31,266 nt of DNA from an uncultured Eubacterium sp. (lineage in GTDB: Bacteria > Bacillota > Clostridia > Lachnospirales > Lachnospiraceae), in the NCBI GenBank assembly GCA_910584875.1, contig CAJUDA010000032.1, positions 1-31,266 on the forward strand, read 5' to 3'. The notes under the pieces are model-generated. The model did not search any database and was not told where the DNA came from. It worked only from the letters and a program-made list of their open reading frames with translations. Positions 22,775 through 31,240 of this stretch are shown in pieces. Made by a program: the position numbers and the translations under genes. How positions within the stretch are numbered: the first letter of the stretch is position 1; every line of letters starts with the position of its first letter.

Positions 22775-24946
22775 ATGAATCAGGCATCAAAAACAACGGG
22801 ACAGATCATACGATCCCATACGATCACTTATTTTAATATACTGAACTTCATACTGGCGGGGCTTATCATCCTATCCGGCCAGTATAAAAATATGCTTTTT
22901 ATGGGGATCGTCATCTCCAACTCCCTGATCGGGATCATTCAGGAGCTTAAAGTAAAAAAACTCATCGACGCCCTCTCTGTCATCACAGCTACAAAGGCAA
23001 AACGGGTAGAAGGAGACCAGATCCGGGAGATCCCCATCGAAGATCTGCGGACCGGGGACCGGATCCGGATCAGTGCAGGCGACCAGATTGTATCTGACTG
23101 TACGGTATGTGTCCCGGAAGGGCTGGAGGTAAATGAGTCCCTCCTGACAGGGGAATCGCTGCCTGTTGCAAAAAAGGCCGGGGATTTTTTATACTCTGGC
23201 AGCTTTGTCGTGGCCGGCAGCGGGCTCTGCGAAGTAATACATACCGGCAGTGAAAACTATGCCACGCAGCTGGTAAAGAAGGCACAGACCAAAAAACGTG
23301 CCACCTCCGAGATGCAGGATGCCATCCGCACCATCATCCAATACGTCAGCTATGCGCTCATCCCGATCGGTCTGCTGCTTTTCTGCATCCAGCGGTTCCG
23401 CGTCGGGCAAAATATTTCAAACTCTCTTGTCAATACAGTTGCCGGCGTCCTGGGAATGATCCCCGAGGGACTTGTTTTACTGACCAGCGTCTCCTTTATC
23501 CTCGGCGTCGGCAGGCTGGCACGCAAAAAAGCACTGGTGCAGGAGATGGAAGCCATTGAGGCACTGGCAAGGATCAATATCCTCTGTCTCGATAAAACCG
23601 GCACCATCACCACTGGAGATCTCAGCGTAGAAGAAGTCGTGCCTCTCGGACATCCCGGACAGGATTCCCTGCCAGACATTATGCACAGCCTTGCCTTTGC
23701 CTTTGAAGAGGGCAATGCCACTTCGCATGCCCTCCAGGCCTATTTTAAGGACGGTGCTCCCTGTCGTATCACAGATAAACTTCCTTTCAGCTCCCAGCGC
23801 GGATATATGGGGATCACCCTCGCCGAACAGGGATCCTTTTTACTCGGTGCACCGGATATTCTCTCACAGGATAAGCATATCCTGCAGCGTGCCGCCGGGT
23901 ATGCGGCAAAGGGGATGCGCGTCCTCCTCCTCGCCTCCTGCAGTACGCTCCCCCATACCCGTGAAGAGCTAAAAAGGATGCCCGCCGCTCCCGATCCGGC
24001 AGGACTCATCATCCTCTCGGACTGCATCAAAGAAGATTCCATGGATACCTTTTCCTTTTTTGCCAGGCAGGGCGTCGCGATCCGGATCCTGTCCGGTGAC
24101 AATGCCGCCACCGTCTCGTCGGTAGGGGTCCGCGCCGGCGTGGCAGATGCCGAAGCCTGCATCAACGCCAGCGACCTGCCGGAAGACCCGGACCAGTTCC
24201 GGGAAGAGGTATCACGGCACGCTGTCTTTGGCAGAGTATCGCCGGAGATGAAGCAGCGGATCCTGAAAGCCTATCAGGCAGAGGGAAATATCGTCGGCAT
24301 GGTAGGCGACGGGGTAAATGATGTGCTGGCTCTGAAAGACGCCGACTGCGGGATCGCCATGGCAAAAGGGGCAGACGCCGCCAGGCAGAGCGCCCATATC
24401 GTCCTGCTTGACTCGGACTTTTCCAGTATGAAGGATATTGTAAAGGAAGGTCGGACGATCATCGCCAATATCGAGCGCGTCAGCGCCCTCTACCTGACAA
24501 AAACGATCTATTCCATCCTCCTCTGTCTGATCTTTATCATTCTGGGCAGAACCTATCCCTTTATCCCGATCCAGCTGAGCCTCATCGGCGCCACAGCGAT
24601 CGGTATCCCCAGCTTTCTCCTTACCCTGGAGCAGCAGGAAGGAGTTACTACTACCGGATTCCTGCGACATGTACTTAAGATCTCCCTGCCCGGCGCACTG
24701 AGCCTCACAGTTGTCCTCACTGCCATCCAGTTCCTGGCAGATACCCTTCATGGCAGTGCCGCCCAGGTCAGCACCCTGAATGTACTTGCCGGCGGCATCA
24801 TCAGCCTTCTGGTCGTTATCCGCGTCTGCCGCCCTATGACCAGAAGAAGACTCTTTATCTGCGCCGGGATCACGATCTTATTCGCCGGAGCCCTTTTGCT
24901 CTTTCCCTCTCTTTTCGGCGTTCTGCCCTTATGGGCGCTGTTCTGA
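22775..24946 (+). CDS. CtpE-like cation-transporting P-type ATPase
   Basis: 723 residues. Motifs, in order: TGES (about 125), membrane motif IPEGL (about 230), phosphorylation site DKTGT (about 273), MVGDGVNDVLALKDADCGIAM (hinge) and six C-terminal helices. There is no N-terminal heavy-metal domain and no CPC motif, so copper or zinc export is unlikely. The PEGL motif followed by LVLLTSVSFILGVGRLARKKALVQE resembles the CtpE group, reported as calcium importers in mycobacteria. Substrate here is inferred. ATG 22763 is possible, but ATG 22775 has GGAGG five bases upstream. Its 3' end overlaps convergent ispF by 18 bp. Confidence 0.88.
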   Translation: MNQASKTTGQIIRSHTITYFNILNFILAGLIILSGQYKNMLFMGIVISNSLIGIIQELKVKKLIDALSVITATKAKRVEGDQIREIPIEDLRTGDRIRISAGDQIVSDCTVCVPEGLEVNESLLTGESLPVAKKAGDFLYSGSFVVAGSGLCEVIHTGSENYATQLVKKAQTKKRATSEMQDAIRTIIQYVSYALIPIGLLLFCIQRFRVGQNISNSLVNTVAGVLGMIPEGLVLLTSVSFILGVGRLARKKALVQEMEAIEALARINILCLDKTGTITTGDLSVEEVVPLGHPGQDSLPDIMHSLAFAFEEGNATSHALQAYFKDGAPCRITDKLPFSSQRGYMGITLAEQGSFLLGAPDILSQDKHILQRAAGYAAKGMRVLLLASCSTLPHTREELKRMPAAPDPAGLIILSDCIKEDSMDTFSFFARQGVAIRILSGDNAATVSSVGVRAGVADAEACINASDLPEDPDQFREEVSRHAVFGRVSPEMKQRILKAYQAEGNIVGMVGDGVNDVLALKDADCGIAMAKGADAARQSAHIVLLDSDFSSMKDIVKEGRTIIANIERVSALYLTKTIYSILLCLIFIILGRTYPFIPIQLSLIGATAIGIPSFLLTLEQQEGVTTTGFLRHVLKISLPGALSLTVVLTAIQFLADTLHGSAAQVSTLNVLAGGIISLLVVIRVCRPMTRRRLFICAGITILFAGALLLFPSLFGVLPLWALF

Positions 24947-25408
24947 CAAAAGACAGACCGCCTGGGCGGATATACCCTCGCCTGTCCCGGTAAAGCCAAG
25001 CCCTTCTTCCGTCGTCGCCTTTACATTGATGCGGGAGAGCTCTACATCAAGCGTCCTGGCGATATTTTCACGCATCTGATCAATATAGGGACGCATTTTA
25101 GGACGCTGTGCAATAATGGTGGCGTCAACATTTTCCACGGAAAATCCCCCTCTGTGGATCAGCTCCCGTACATGTTCCATAAGCTGGATACTGGATACCC
25201 CTTTATACGCAGAATCCGTGTCCGGGAAATGTTTCCCGATATCTCCCAGAGCCGCTGCTCCCAGAAGGGCGTCCATAATAGCATGCAGCAGAACATCCGC
25301 ATCCGAATGTCCCAGCAGCCCCATCTCATAATCCATCGTCACACCACCCAGAATCAGATCCCTTCCCGGAACCAGACGGTGTACATCATATCCCATGCCA
25401 ATCCGCAT
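24929..25408 (-). CDS. ispF: 2-C-methyl-D-erythritol 2,4-cyclodiphosphate synthase
   Basis: IspF makes MEcPP in the MEP isoprenoid pathway, as a trimer with zinc. The 159-residue protein has MRIGMGYDVHRL (metal Asp and His), GHSDADVLLHAIMDALLGA, DIGKHFPDTD and the C-terminal KATTEEGLGFTGTGEGI. Length is standard from ATG 25408, which follows AAGGAGAGG. The frame is open 17 codons further to ATG 25459, three bases after the last paralogue's stop, so a longer coupled form is possible. It is the last gene of the minus-strand run that begins with the giant protein. Confidence 0.95.
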   Translation of the reverse strand: MRIGMGYDVHRLVPGRDLILGGVTMDYEMGLLGHSDADVLLHAIMDALLGAAALGDIGKHFPDTDSAYKGVSSIQLMEHVRELIHRGGFSVENVDATIIAQRPKMRPYIDQMRENIARTLDVELSRINVKATTEEGLGFTGTGEGISAQAVCLLSEQRP

Positions 25409-25462
25409 AATCATCCTCTCCTTTTCTGATTTCTCTGGTTTATTTATTTCCTTTTTCATCTT

Positions 25463-25960
25463 CTATTCCCAGCTTTCCTGTTCTCGTTTTATCAGTTCCG
25501 CATATGGATATTTCTCGTATAACTGATCCAGTCGTTGTTTTATCTCTGGATCCTCTTTATATTCTTCAATATCATCACTAAAAGAATAAAATTCCGAACC
25601 ATTTAGTGTATATATAATGACATTTTTACTTTCATATTCTACTAATGGAAGACTGTATATGCGGATATTTCCTTCATCATAAAGACATTTGATTAACTCC
25701 TGTCGTGATAAATGTTCTCTCATTTCCTTTTTTGTCATAAAGCCCATAAATGGAGTAACATATGTCACATATTGTTCATTTACAAATAAATCCCATTTAT
25801 TACCACTAAAAGCTTCCCAATATGTATAACAAAACTTATCTTTTCCTATCTGTATATGTACATTATTGTTATGCTCTTTCAAATATGAAAATAATAACCA
25901 TGATGCGATTATAACAAATATTACTGATACGATTACAACTATTTTCCTTTTCTTTTTCAT
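25463..25960 (-). CDS. Membrane-anchored small paralogue A (165 aa)
   Basis: Third and last of three tandem paralogues. A lysine-rich start (MKKKRK), one transmembrane helix (about 7-25, IVVIVSVIFVIIASWLLFSY), then about 135 residues predicted outside the membrane. These contain aromatic beta-strand stretches (YTYWEAFSGNKWDLFVNEQYVTYVTPF), an EHLSRQELIKCLYDEGN helix, NVIIYTLNGSEFYSF, and a C-terminal helix ending in KREQESWE. It is clearly closer to paralogue C than to B. ATG 25960 comes two bases after the preceding stop. Its ribosome site (GGGAG) is formed by the end of the upstream gene. I recognise no family. Context suggests an immunity or accessory partner of the giant protein. Confidence 0.8.
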   Translation of the reverse strand: MKKKRKIVVIVSVIFVIIASWLLFSYLKEHNNNVHIQIGKDKFCYTYWEAFSGNKWDLFVNEQYVTYVTPFMGFMTKKEMREHLSRQELIKCLYDEGNIRIYSLPLVEYESKNVIIYTLNGSEFYSFSDDIEEYKEDPEIKQRLDQLYEKYPYAELIKREQESWE

Positions 25961-25962
25961 TT

Positions 25963-26454
25963 CTACTCCCAGCTTTCCTGTTCTCGTTTTTCCAATTCTT
26001 CCTTTGGATATTTTGCGTATAACTGATCCAGTCTTTGTTTTATATCTGGATCCTCAGCATATTTCTCAGCATCTTTATTTAGAGAATGAAATTCAAAATC
26101 ATTCAATGTATATACAATTTCATACTTACTTTTATATTGTTCCAAAGGAAGACCATAAATACGAATATTTTCGTTATCATAGAAACATCTAATTAATTCA
26201 GCTTTAGATAAGTGCTTTTTCATTTCCTTTTCAGAACATCCTTCAAATGGAGCAATCGAATATACATAAAACTTATTGATATATAACTCCCATTCATTTC
26301 CACTAAAAGCTTCTATTAATTCATATTCGAAAGTATCCTTGTCCTTTTTAATATAAACATTATAACTATTATTTCTAAAACAACAAAATAGCAACCAAAT
26401 TACTAGCACTATAAATAATATAGTGAATACAAACACAACCACTTTCTTTTTCAT
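25963..26454 (-). CDS. Membrane-anchored small paralogue B (163 aa)
   Basis: Middle copy, with the same layout as its neighbours: MKKK, transmembrane helix (about 5-24) and outer domain with YELIEAFSGNEWELYINKFYVYSIAPFEG. It also has EMKKHLSKAELIRCFYDNEN, IVYTLNDFEFHSL and the C-terminal KREQESWE. It is visibly more divergent than A and C are from each other. Two cysteines follow the helix (LLFCCF), but paralogue A has none there, so these are not lipoprotein attachment sites. ATG 26454 lies two bases after the stop of C. Function unknown. Confidence 0.8.
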   Translation of the reverse strand: MKKKVVVFVFTILFIVLVIWLLFCCFRNNSYNVYIKKDKDTFEYELIEAFSGNEWELYINKFYVYSIAPFEGCSEKEMKKHLSKAELIRCFYDNENIRIYGLPLEQYKSKYEIVYTLNDFEFHSLNKDAEKYAEDPDIKQRLDQLYAKYPKEELEKREQESWE

Positions 26455-26456
26455 CT

Positions 26457-26948
26457 CTACTTCCAGCTTTCCTGCTCTCGTTTTATCAGTTCCGCATATG
26501 GATATTTCTCGTATAACTGATTCAATCGTTGTTTTAACTCTGGTTCCCCTGTATACTCCACAATATCATCACTAAAGGAATAAAATTTTGAACCATTTAG
26601 TGTATATATAATGACATTTTTACTTTCATATTCCTTTAATGGCAAACTATAAATTCGAGTATTTCCATCATCATATAGACATTTTATAAGTTGCTTGTTC
26701 GACAAATGTTCTTTCATTTCCTTTTTTGACGAACAGGACTCAAATGGTGTTACATAAGTAACATAATGTTCATTTACATATAATTTCCATTTATTACCTG
26801 TGAACAGTTCCCAATAAGTGTATCGAAACTTATCCTTCCCTATTTGCATATGTACATTATTGCTATTTTCTTTAAAACATGAAAATAATAACCATGATGC
26901 AAGAATTGCAAATATAATAGAAACTATTACGACTATTTTCTTTTTCAT
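26457..26948 (-). CDS. Membrane-anchored small paralogue C (163 aa)
   Basis: First copy after the giant gene; its ATG (26948-26946) overlaps the giant gene's TGA by four bases. The layout is the same as A and B: MKKK, a helix (IVVIVSIIFAILASWLLFSC), outer domain with RYTYWELFTGNKWKLYVNEHYVTYV, SLPLKEYESKNVIIYTLNGS and C-terminal KREQESWK. By eye it is roughly four-fifths identical to A. Tight coupling to the large secreted-type protein is the main clue to function, and suggests the two are needed together. The N-terminal charge pattern predicts an outside-facing domain. Confidence 0.8.
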   Translation of the reverse strand: MKKKIVVIVSIIFAILASWLLFSCFKENSNNVHMQIGKDKFRYTYWELFTGNKWKLYVNEHYVTYVTPFESCSSKKEMKEHLSNKQLIKCLYDDGNTRIYSLPLKEYESKNVIIYTLNGSKFYSFSDDIVEYTGEPELKQRLNQLYEKYPYAELIKREQESWK

Positions 26949-29900
26949 TTACGATATCCTCCATAAAATTCATTAATAAATTTCTTATATTGGTCAGCTA
27001 CACTTTCAAAAAAAGTATTAGTAATTATATTATTAAAATCTGACTTGTCAAAATCAATCCCTTGATTATCTAATATATCTTCTGCTCCTTTACTAATCAA
27101 TTTCTTAACATTACGATTAGTTAATGCAGAAGCAACTATCTGTTTCCAATCTTTATCCCTATATTGAGACAAGTAATCTTCCTTAGCTTGTTTCACACCA
27201 TTTAAATAGTATTGAGTAAAAGCATCATAAAATGTCAAATTCTTATTGCCTTTCAATTTCTGCGCAATATTATAAGCATCTATATCTTCCAGCAAATCAG
27301 ATGGTGACATATTGGGGAACACCTTTTTATTTGTCTGATATAACTCTTTTAGATTATTAAATGAAAAATCTGTATTGTTCATTTTCACATAAGCATAATA
27401 ATTTCCGATACCGCTCGCCAGGTCCCCCACTGTCGTTCCTGCCAAATCGATTTCCTCTTCATCCAGACCGGAAATTAAATTTTTATACGAAGGAGTTTCA
27501 TATGTAACAACATGGATCGACGCACACAAATGTCTCATATCCAGATTATTTCCGAAACCATCTGCGTATAAATGATCTTGAAAATATCCTGTCCTATTCA
27601 ATTTCTTTTTGAGTTCTTCTACCTTATCTGCGTCTATCTTTCCCGCCGCACATTCCCATAAAAAAGTATAATATTTGCCATAACGCATATATTGAAACAC
27701 CAGATCATTTGCCTCTTCAACATTATTATCACACATTTCCATCGCACAGTCCATCAAATCCTTTAAGACAACTAAAAAGTTTTTGTTTTCTATGCTAAAA
27801 TCATATTTTAGGGCCTTCAAATTGATCATGGTGACATCCAGGCTGGCGGCTTCCTTTATGTCCCGGTATCTTGCTGTAACTTTGATCTTTCCTTTCTTTT
27901 TCGGTTCAACCAGGATATTATTACGGTTTTTTACGACTTTTGCCTTATCGGCAGGCGTCACACTCCAGCTTACTACCTTATCCTTAAGGGTAGCTATACT
28001 CGCCCATATATTTATCTTTGGAAATTTATATGTGATCTTCCTTTCTCTGCCTGTTTGCGTCGTTATTCTCTCAATCACCAGTTTTTTGCTTTTGGGATTG
28101 ATTTTTATATGGATATCTTTTATTGTCAGGGACGCCTTTCTAGTAATGATCCCTTTGCCATAATCATAGCTGACCGTTATAATGACGGGCTTGTTTTTTC
28201 CGGTCGGACGGTCTGCAGACAGCTTTATTGCTTTTGAGTTATTACTGTTTCCTGCTGTAACCTTCACCTTCATTTGATCGGACACAGCCAATGTCTGCTT
28301 CCTGTCGTCACTGCTGTTTACCAGATAAGCGTGATTCTCCACCGAATGATACCGGTACATGCTTTTACTGTACCATTTTAGGGAAATATACGTCAGTCTG
28401 TCCTCTTCCAGCCAGAACTTTTTATTTCCTCTTTTTACATACCTCCACCTGCTACCCATCCTTCCAATGATCGTACATCCTGTATTTTTATTGAGGTTAT
28501 TGAATCGGACTCCTGGCTGGTCTTTATGCACGCCCCTGAGACTGACTGTATTGTCTCGGTTTACAAACGCCTCTATATCGTCTACCGCCGTATACACGCT
28601 GACATAAATATGAAATTGCAGGGGACCTTTTGTCAGACTGATCTTTGCCGTTCCTTCCCTCTTCGGATGAATATAATAGGTGCGGATGAGCTGGCTGGCT
28701 TTTCCCTTTTTTCTTGTTTTCTCATATTTTTTGATAAGAGCGGGCTCTTTTTTGGGATAAAAATCTATCGTATCATTGATCCCTTTTATTCTCACATTGA
28801 TGGCATTGAAATACGTTATCTTAACCTCTTCCAGCCTTTTATTTTTATTGACGGATACATACTCCCAGCTGATATCGATGTATACAATATGTTCCTTTCG
28901 TACAAATCCTCTCGTCCCTGATCCCAGATTTCTATCCCCGGTCTGGACATAAAAATAGCTGCCGGTCTGTCCGATTATAGTCAGTTTACTGTTTTTAGGA
29001 AGGAAGCCAAGAACAGGAGAGTACCTGCTGTCACTACCCCCTCCCCGGATCCTGGTGTCCTTTTTCACATATCCCTGATAATGCTTCGTGGGCTTGTATA
29101 CCGTTACCGGCATATGAGCAGTGTTCCTGCCGGCTTCTGCCGTTACAGTCGTATAGCCGGATTTCATTTGATTTCCGTCTTTGATCCCTGTCACCGTTAT
29201 GTGGGAGGTTTGCTTTTTATTCACCCTGACAATTGATTTAGTCGTAGATAGTTTTGTTATTTTTTGATTGCCTGCATGTGTACGCCAGTCAATCTTCCTG
29301 CTTACAGATTTTACTTTTTTATCTGTCAGCCTGTTACTCATAATGACCGACGGCAGATAAAAATAGGAGAGGTCTGACTCATAGATATATCCCTCGTATG
29401 TTTTCATAACACCCTTACGATCTGCCTTTTTATACCCGATCTGTAATACCGTTCTTCCCTGGACTGCTGCTTTTCCGGTGATGGTTACTTTTGTATCTTC
29501 CGATAACAGCTCCATCGGGCAATCGGTACCGGCGCACTGATAAACCAAGGTCTTATTTTTCGTATAACCGGTCAGTACTCCCAGTTTTTCAGGGATGACG
29601 ATATGCAGCCGGTAGTAAAGCGTCTTTGTCTGTTTTGGCTGAAGTTTATTTTTCTTATACTTTTTCACCGTCTGCCGGATGCTTAGTTCACAGCTTCCCC
29701 GCCCTCCTGCCATCAGCATTCCGTGGTCTGCTTTGACAAGATTTTGTCCTTTCAGGAAACTTACACTTATTTTGTATACTGTCTTCTGCTTCTTTTTCTT
29801 ATCTGTCAGGGTCTGGTTCCGGATCAGTTTTACCGCTTTATTTTCTTTGGAACAGGGAGTATATTTTTGATTGATCACGAGTTCTTTATGCAGTAACTCC

Positions 29901-31240
29901 ACCTGCTGGACCATATTTTTCTGTACAAATACCCGGTTCGTCTTATCCTTTCCATATTCGACATAATAAAACTTCCCACACGTCCCAATAACAGAGAGCA
30001 GTTCATTTTTCCGGATCTTATTATTTTTTGTATATTCCCTTTTGTCACTTGCCGCTATATATTGCGGGATATCCGCACTATGTGGCGATACATAACACTT
30101 TTTCAGGCTTTTCGTATATACGCTGATAAATGCCTCATCCTTCTGCAGCGGCCGCTGCTTCCCGATCGTTGGTTTTAATGCCAGGGCTGACACTTTTATG
30201 GTAATGGTGTTTTCACTCTTACCTGCAACTGTGCCAGCAGAAACAGAGGCAATCCTGTTATTGAATGATTCCCATTTTATTGTATTATATATGTGGGATA
30301 CGGGATGGAAGGAGACTGCCAGTTTCCCCGTTTTTCCCTTTTCTACCGCTAACACTTTTGATGAAAGAGTAACTTTCGTAACAGGGATACAAACCTTTAC
30401 GGTACATTGCACCGTCTTTCCATTTATCGTTGTGCCGGTTACTGTTGTCGTCCCCCCTTTTCCCGCTTTTACGACACCGTTGGATATACCTGCCACCCCG
30501 GAGTTTTTGCTGTCCCATTTGATGGATTTATTTGCGAAATCCGGTTCAATCGACTGGTTTAATTTTATGGTCTGATCAGGATACAACGATATCTTATGAT
30601 ACGAAATCGTGAATTTTGTCGGGAAAATATCTACATCTTTTTTGGGAAGAAACTGGTTTTTTCTCAGACAGTAATAATCCCCGCACTCTCCGGTCACGGT
30701 GATCGTCCTGCCCTTCTGTGCTTTGGATGACACCCTGACATCTTTCCCCGCCCCTGTCCTTATTACGCTGTCTCTTTTCACCCTGCCGCTATAGGTAACG
30801 GCTTTTCCCTTATTGTCATGAAACTGCTTATAAACGCTGAAGAATACGGTTGTTTTAATACCATTTTTCATACTGATTTCTTCTCCGGCACTTGTGATGG
30901 TTACTGTTCCCGTTCCCTCTGATTCGCCCCTGATCTCGTTAGAACCATCTGCGCTTCCGTCTGCACCGTGGGCTAAACTTATACTTTTTCCTGATTTTTT
31001 CCACGTTCCGCCTTTATGATAATGATCATCGGCATCATAAGTACCTGTCTTTGCCTTTTCTCCGGTTTTTAATGTAAAATAATATTGATGAACGGGTCTG
31101 TCATTATTTTCTTTACTGGAGATAAAGCCGTACCGGTCTCCGTATTTTACATACTGTGCCACTGTCCCCTCACTGGCTGTTTTGTCATTTACGCGCGCCA
31201 GTACGACCAGGGACTCCCCTTTCGCAACAGGCGTCCCTTC
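26945..31240 (-). CDS. Giant SH3/Ig-like repeat protein, N-terminus missing
   Basis: At least 1431 genuine residues; the first five codons of the open frame come from adapter sequence and the real start is outside the contig. SH3-like modules recur about every 170-180 residues: GRVKRDSVIRTGAG, CYVSPHSADI, GVLTGYTKNKTL, GYVKKDTRIRGGG and AFVNRDNTVSLRG, each followed by a VIGTCGKFYYV-type strand. Between them lie Ig/BIG2-like domains (IKWDSKNSGVAGISNGVVKAG; VVSWSVTPADKAKVV). The last 290 residues (from about 1146 of the frame, 26945-27820) differ, with DMRHLCASIHVV and DLAGTTVGDLASGIG. The repeats suggest a secreted or surface protein. The tail may be its active domain. Confidence 0.8.
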   Translation of the reverse strand, partial: EGTPVAKGESLVVLARVNDKTASEGTVAQYVKYGDRYGFISSKENNDRPVHQYYFTLKTGEKAKTGTYDADDHYHKGGTWKKSGKSISLAHGADGSADGSNEIRGESEGTGTVTITSAGEEISMKNGIKTTVFFSVYKQFHDNKGKAVTYSGRVKRDSVIRTGAGKDVRVSSKAQKGRTITVTGECGDYYCLRKNQFLPKKDVDIFPTKFTISYHKISLYPDQTIKLNQSIEPDFANKSIKWDSKNSGVAGISNGVVKAGKGGTTTVTGTTINGKTVQCTVKVCIPVTKVTLSSKVLAVEKGKTGKLAVSFHPVSHIYNTIKWESFNNRIASVSAGTVAGKSENTITIKVSALALKPTIGKQRPLQKDEAFISVYTKSLKKCYVSPHSADIPQYIAASDKREYTKNNKIRKNELLSVIGTCGKFYYVEYGKDKTNRVFVQKNMVQQVELLHKELVINQKYTPCSKENKAVKLIRNQTLTDKKKKQKTVYKISVSFLKGQNLVKADHGMLMAGGRGSCELSIRQTVKKYKKNKLQPKQTKTLYYRLHIVIPEKLGVLTGYTKNKTLVYQCAGTDCPMELLSEDTKVTITGKAAVQGRTVLQIGYKKADRKGVMKTYEGYIYESDLSYFYLPSVIMSNRLTDKKVKSVSRKIDWRTHAGNQKITKLSTTKSIVRVNKKQTSHITVTGIKDGNQMKSGYTTVTAEAGRNTAHMPVTVYKPTKHYQGYVKKDTRIRGGGSDSRYSPVLGFLPKNSKLTIIGQTGSYFYVQTGDRNLGSGTRGFVRKEHIVYIDISWEYVSVNKNKRLEEVKITYFNAINVRIKGINDTIDFYPKKEPALIKKYEKTRKKGKASQLIRTYYIHPKREGTAKISLTKGPLQFHIYVSVYTAVDDIEAFVNRDNTVSLRGVHKDQPGVRFNNLNKNTGCTIIGRMGSRWRYVKRGNKKFWLEEDRLTYISLKWYSKSMYRYHSVENHAYLVNSSDDRKQTLAVSDQMKVKVTAGNSNNSKAIKLSADRPTGKNKPVIITVSYDYGKGIITRKASLTIKDIHIKINPKSKKLVIERITTQTGRERKITYKFPKINIWASIATLKDKVVSWSVTPADKAKVVKNRNNILVEPKKKGKIKVTARYRDIKEAASLDVTMINLKALKYDFSIENKNFLVVLKDLMDCAMEMCDNNVEEANDLVFQYMRYGKYYTFLWECAAGKIDADKVEELKKKLNRTGYFQDHLYADGFGNNLDMRHLCASIHVVTYETPSYKNLISGLDEEEIDLAGTTVGDLASGIGNYYAYVKMNNTDFSFNNLKELYQTNKKVFPNMSPSDLLEDIDAYNIAQKLKGNKNLTFYDAFTQYYLNGVKQAKEDYLSQYRDKDWKQIVASALTNRNVKKLISKGAEDILDNQGIDFDKSDFNNIITNTFFESVADQYKKFINEFYGGYRK

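Noticed and set aside
25463..26948. Lipoprotein lipobox in the small paralogues
   Set aside because: A cysteine follows the helix in C and B but is Tyr in A, and the preceding residues fit a lipobox poorly; a plain membrane anchor is the better reading.
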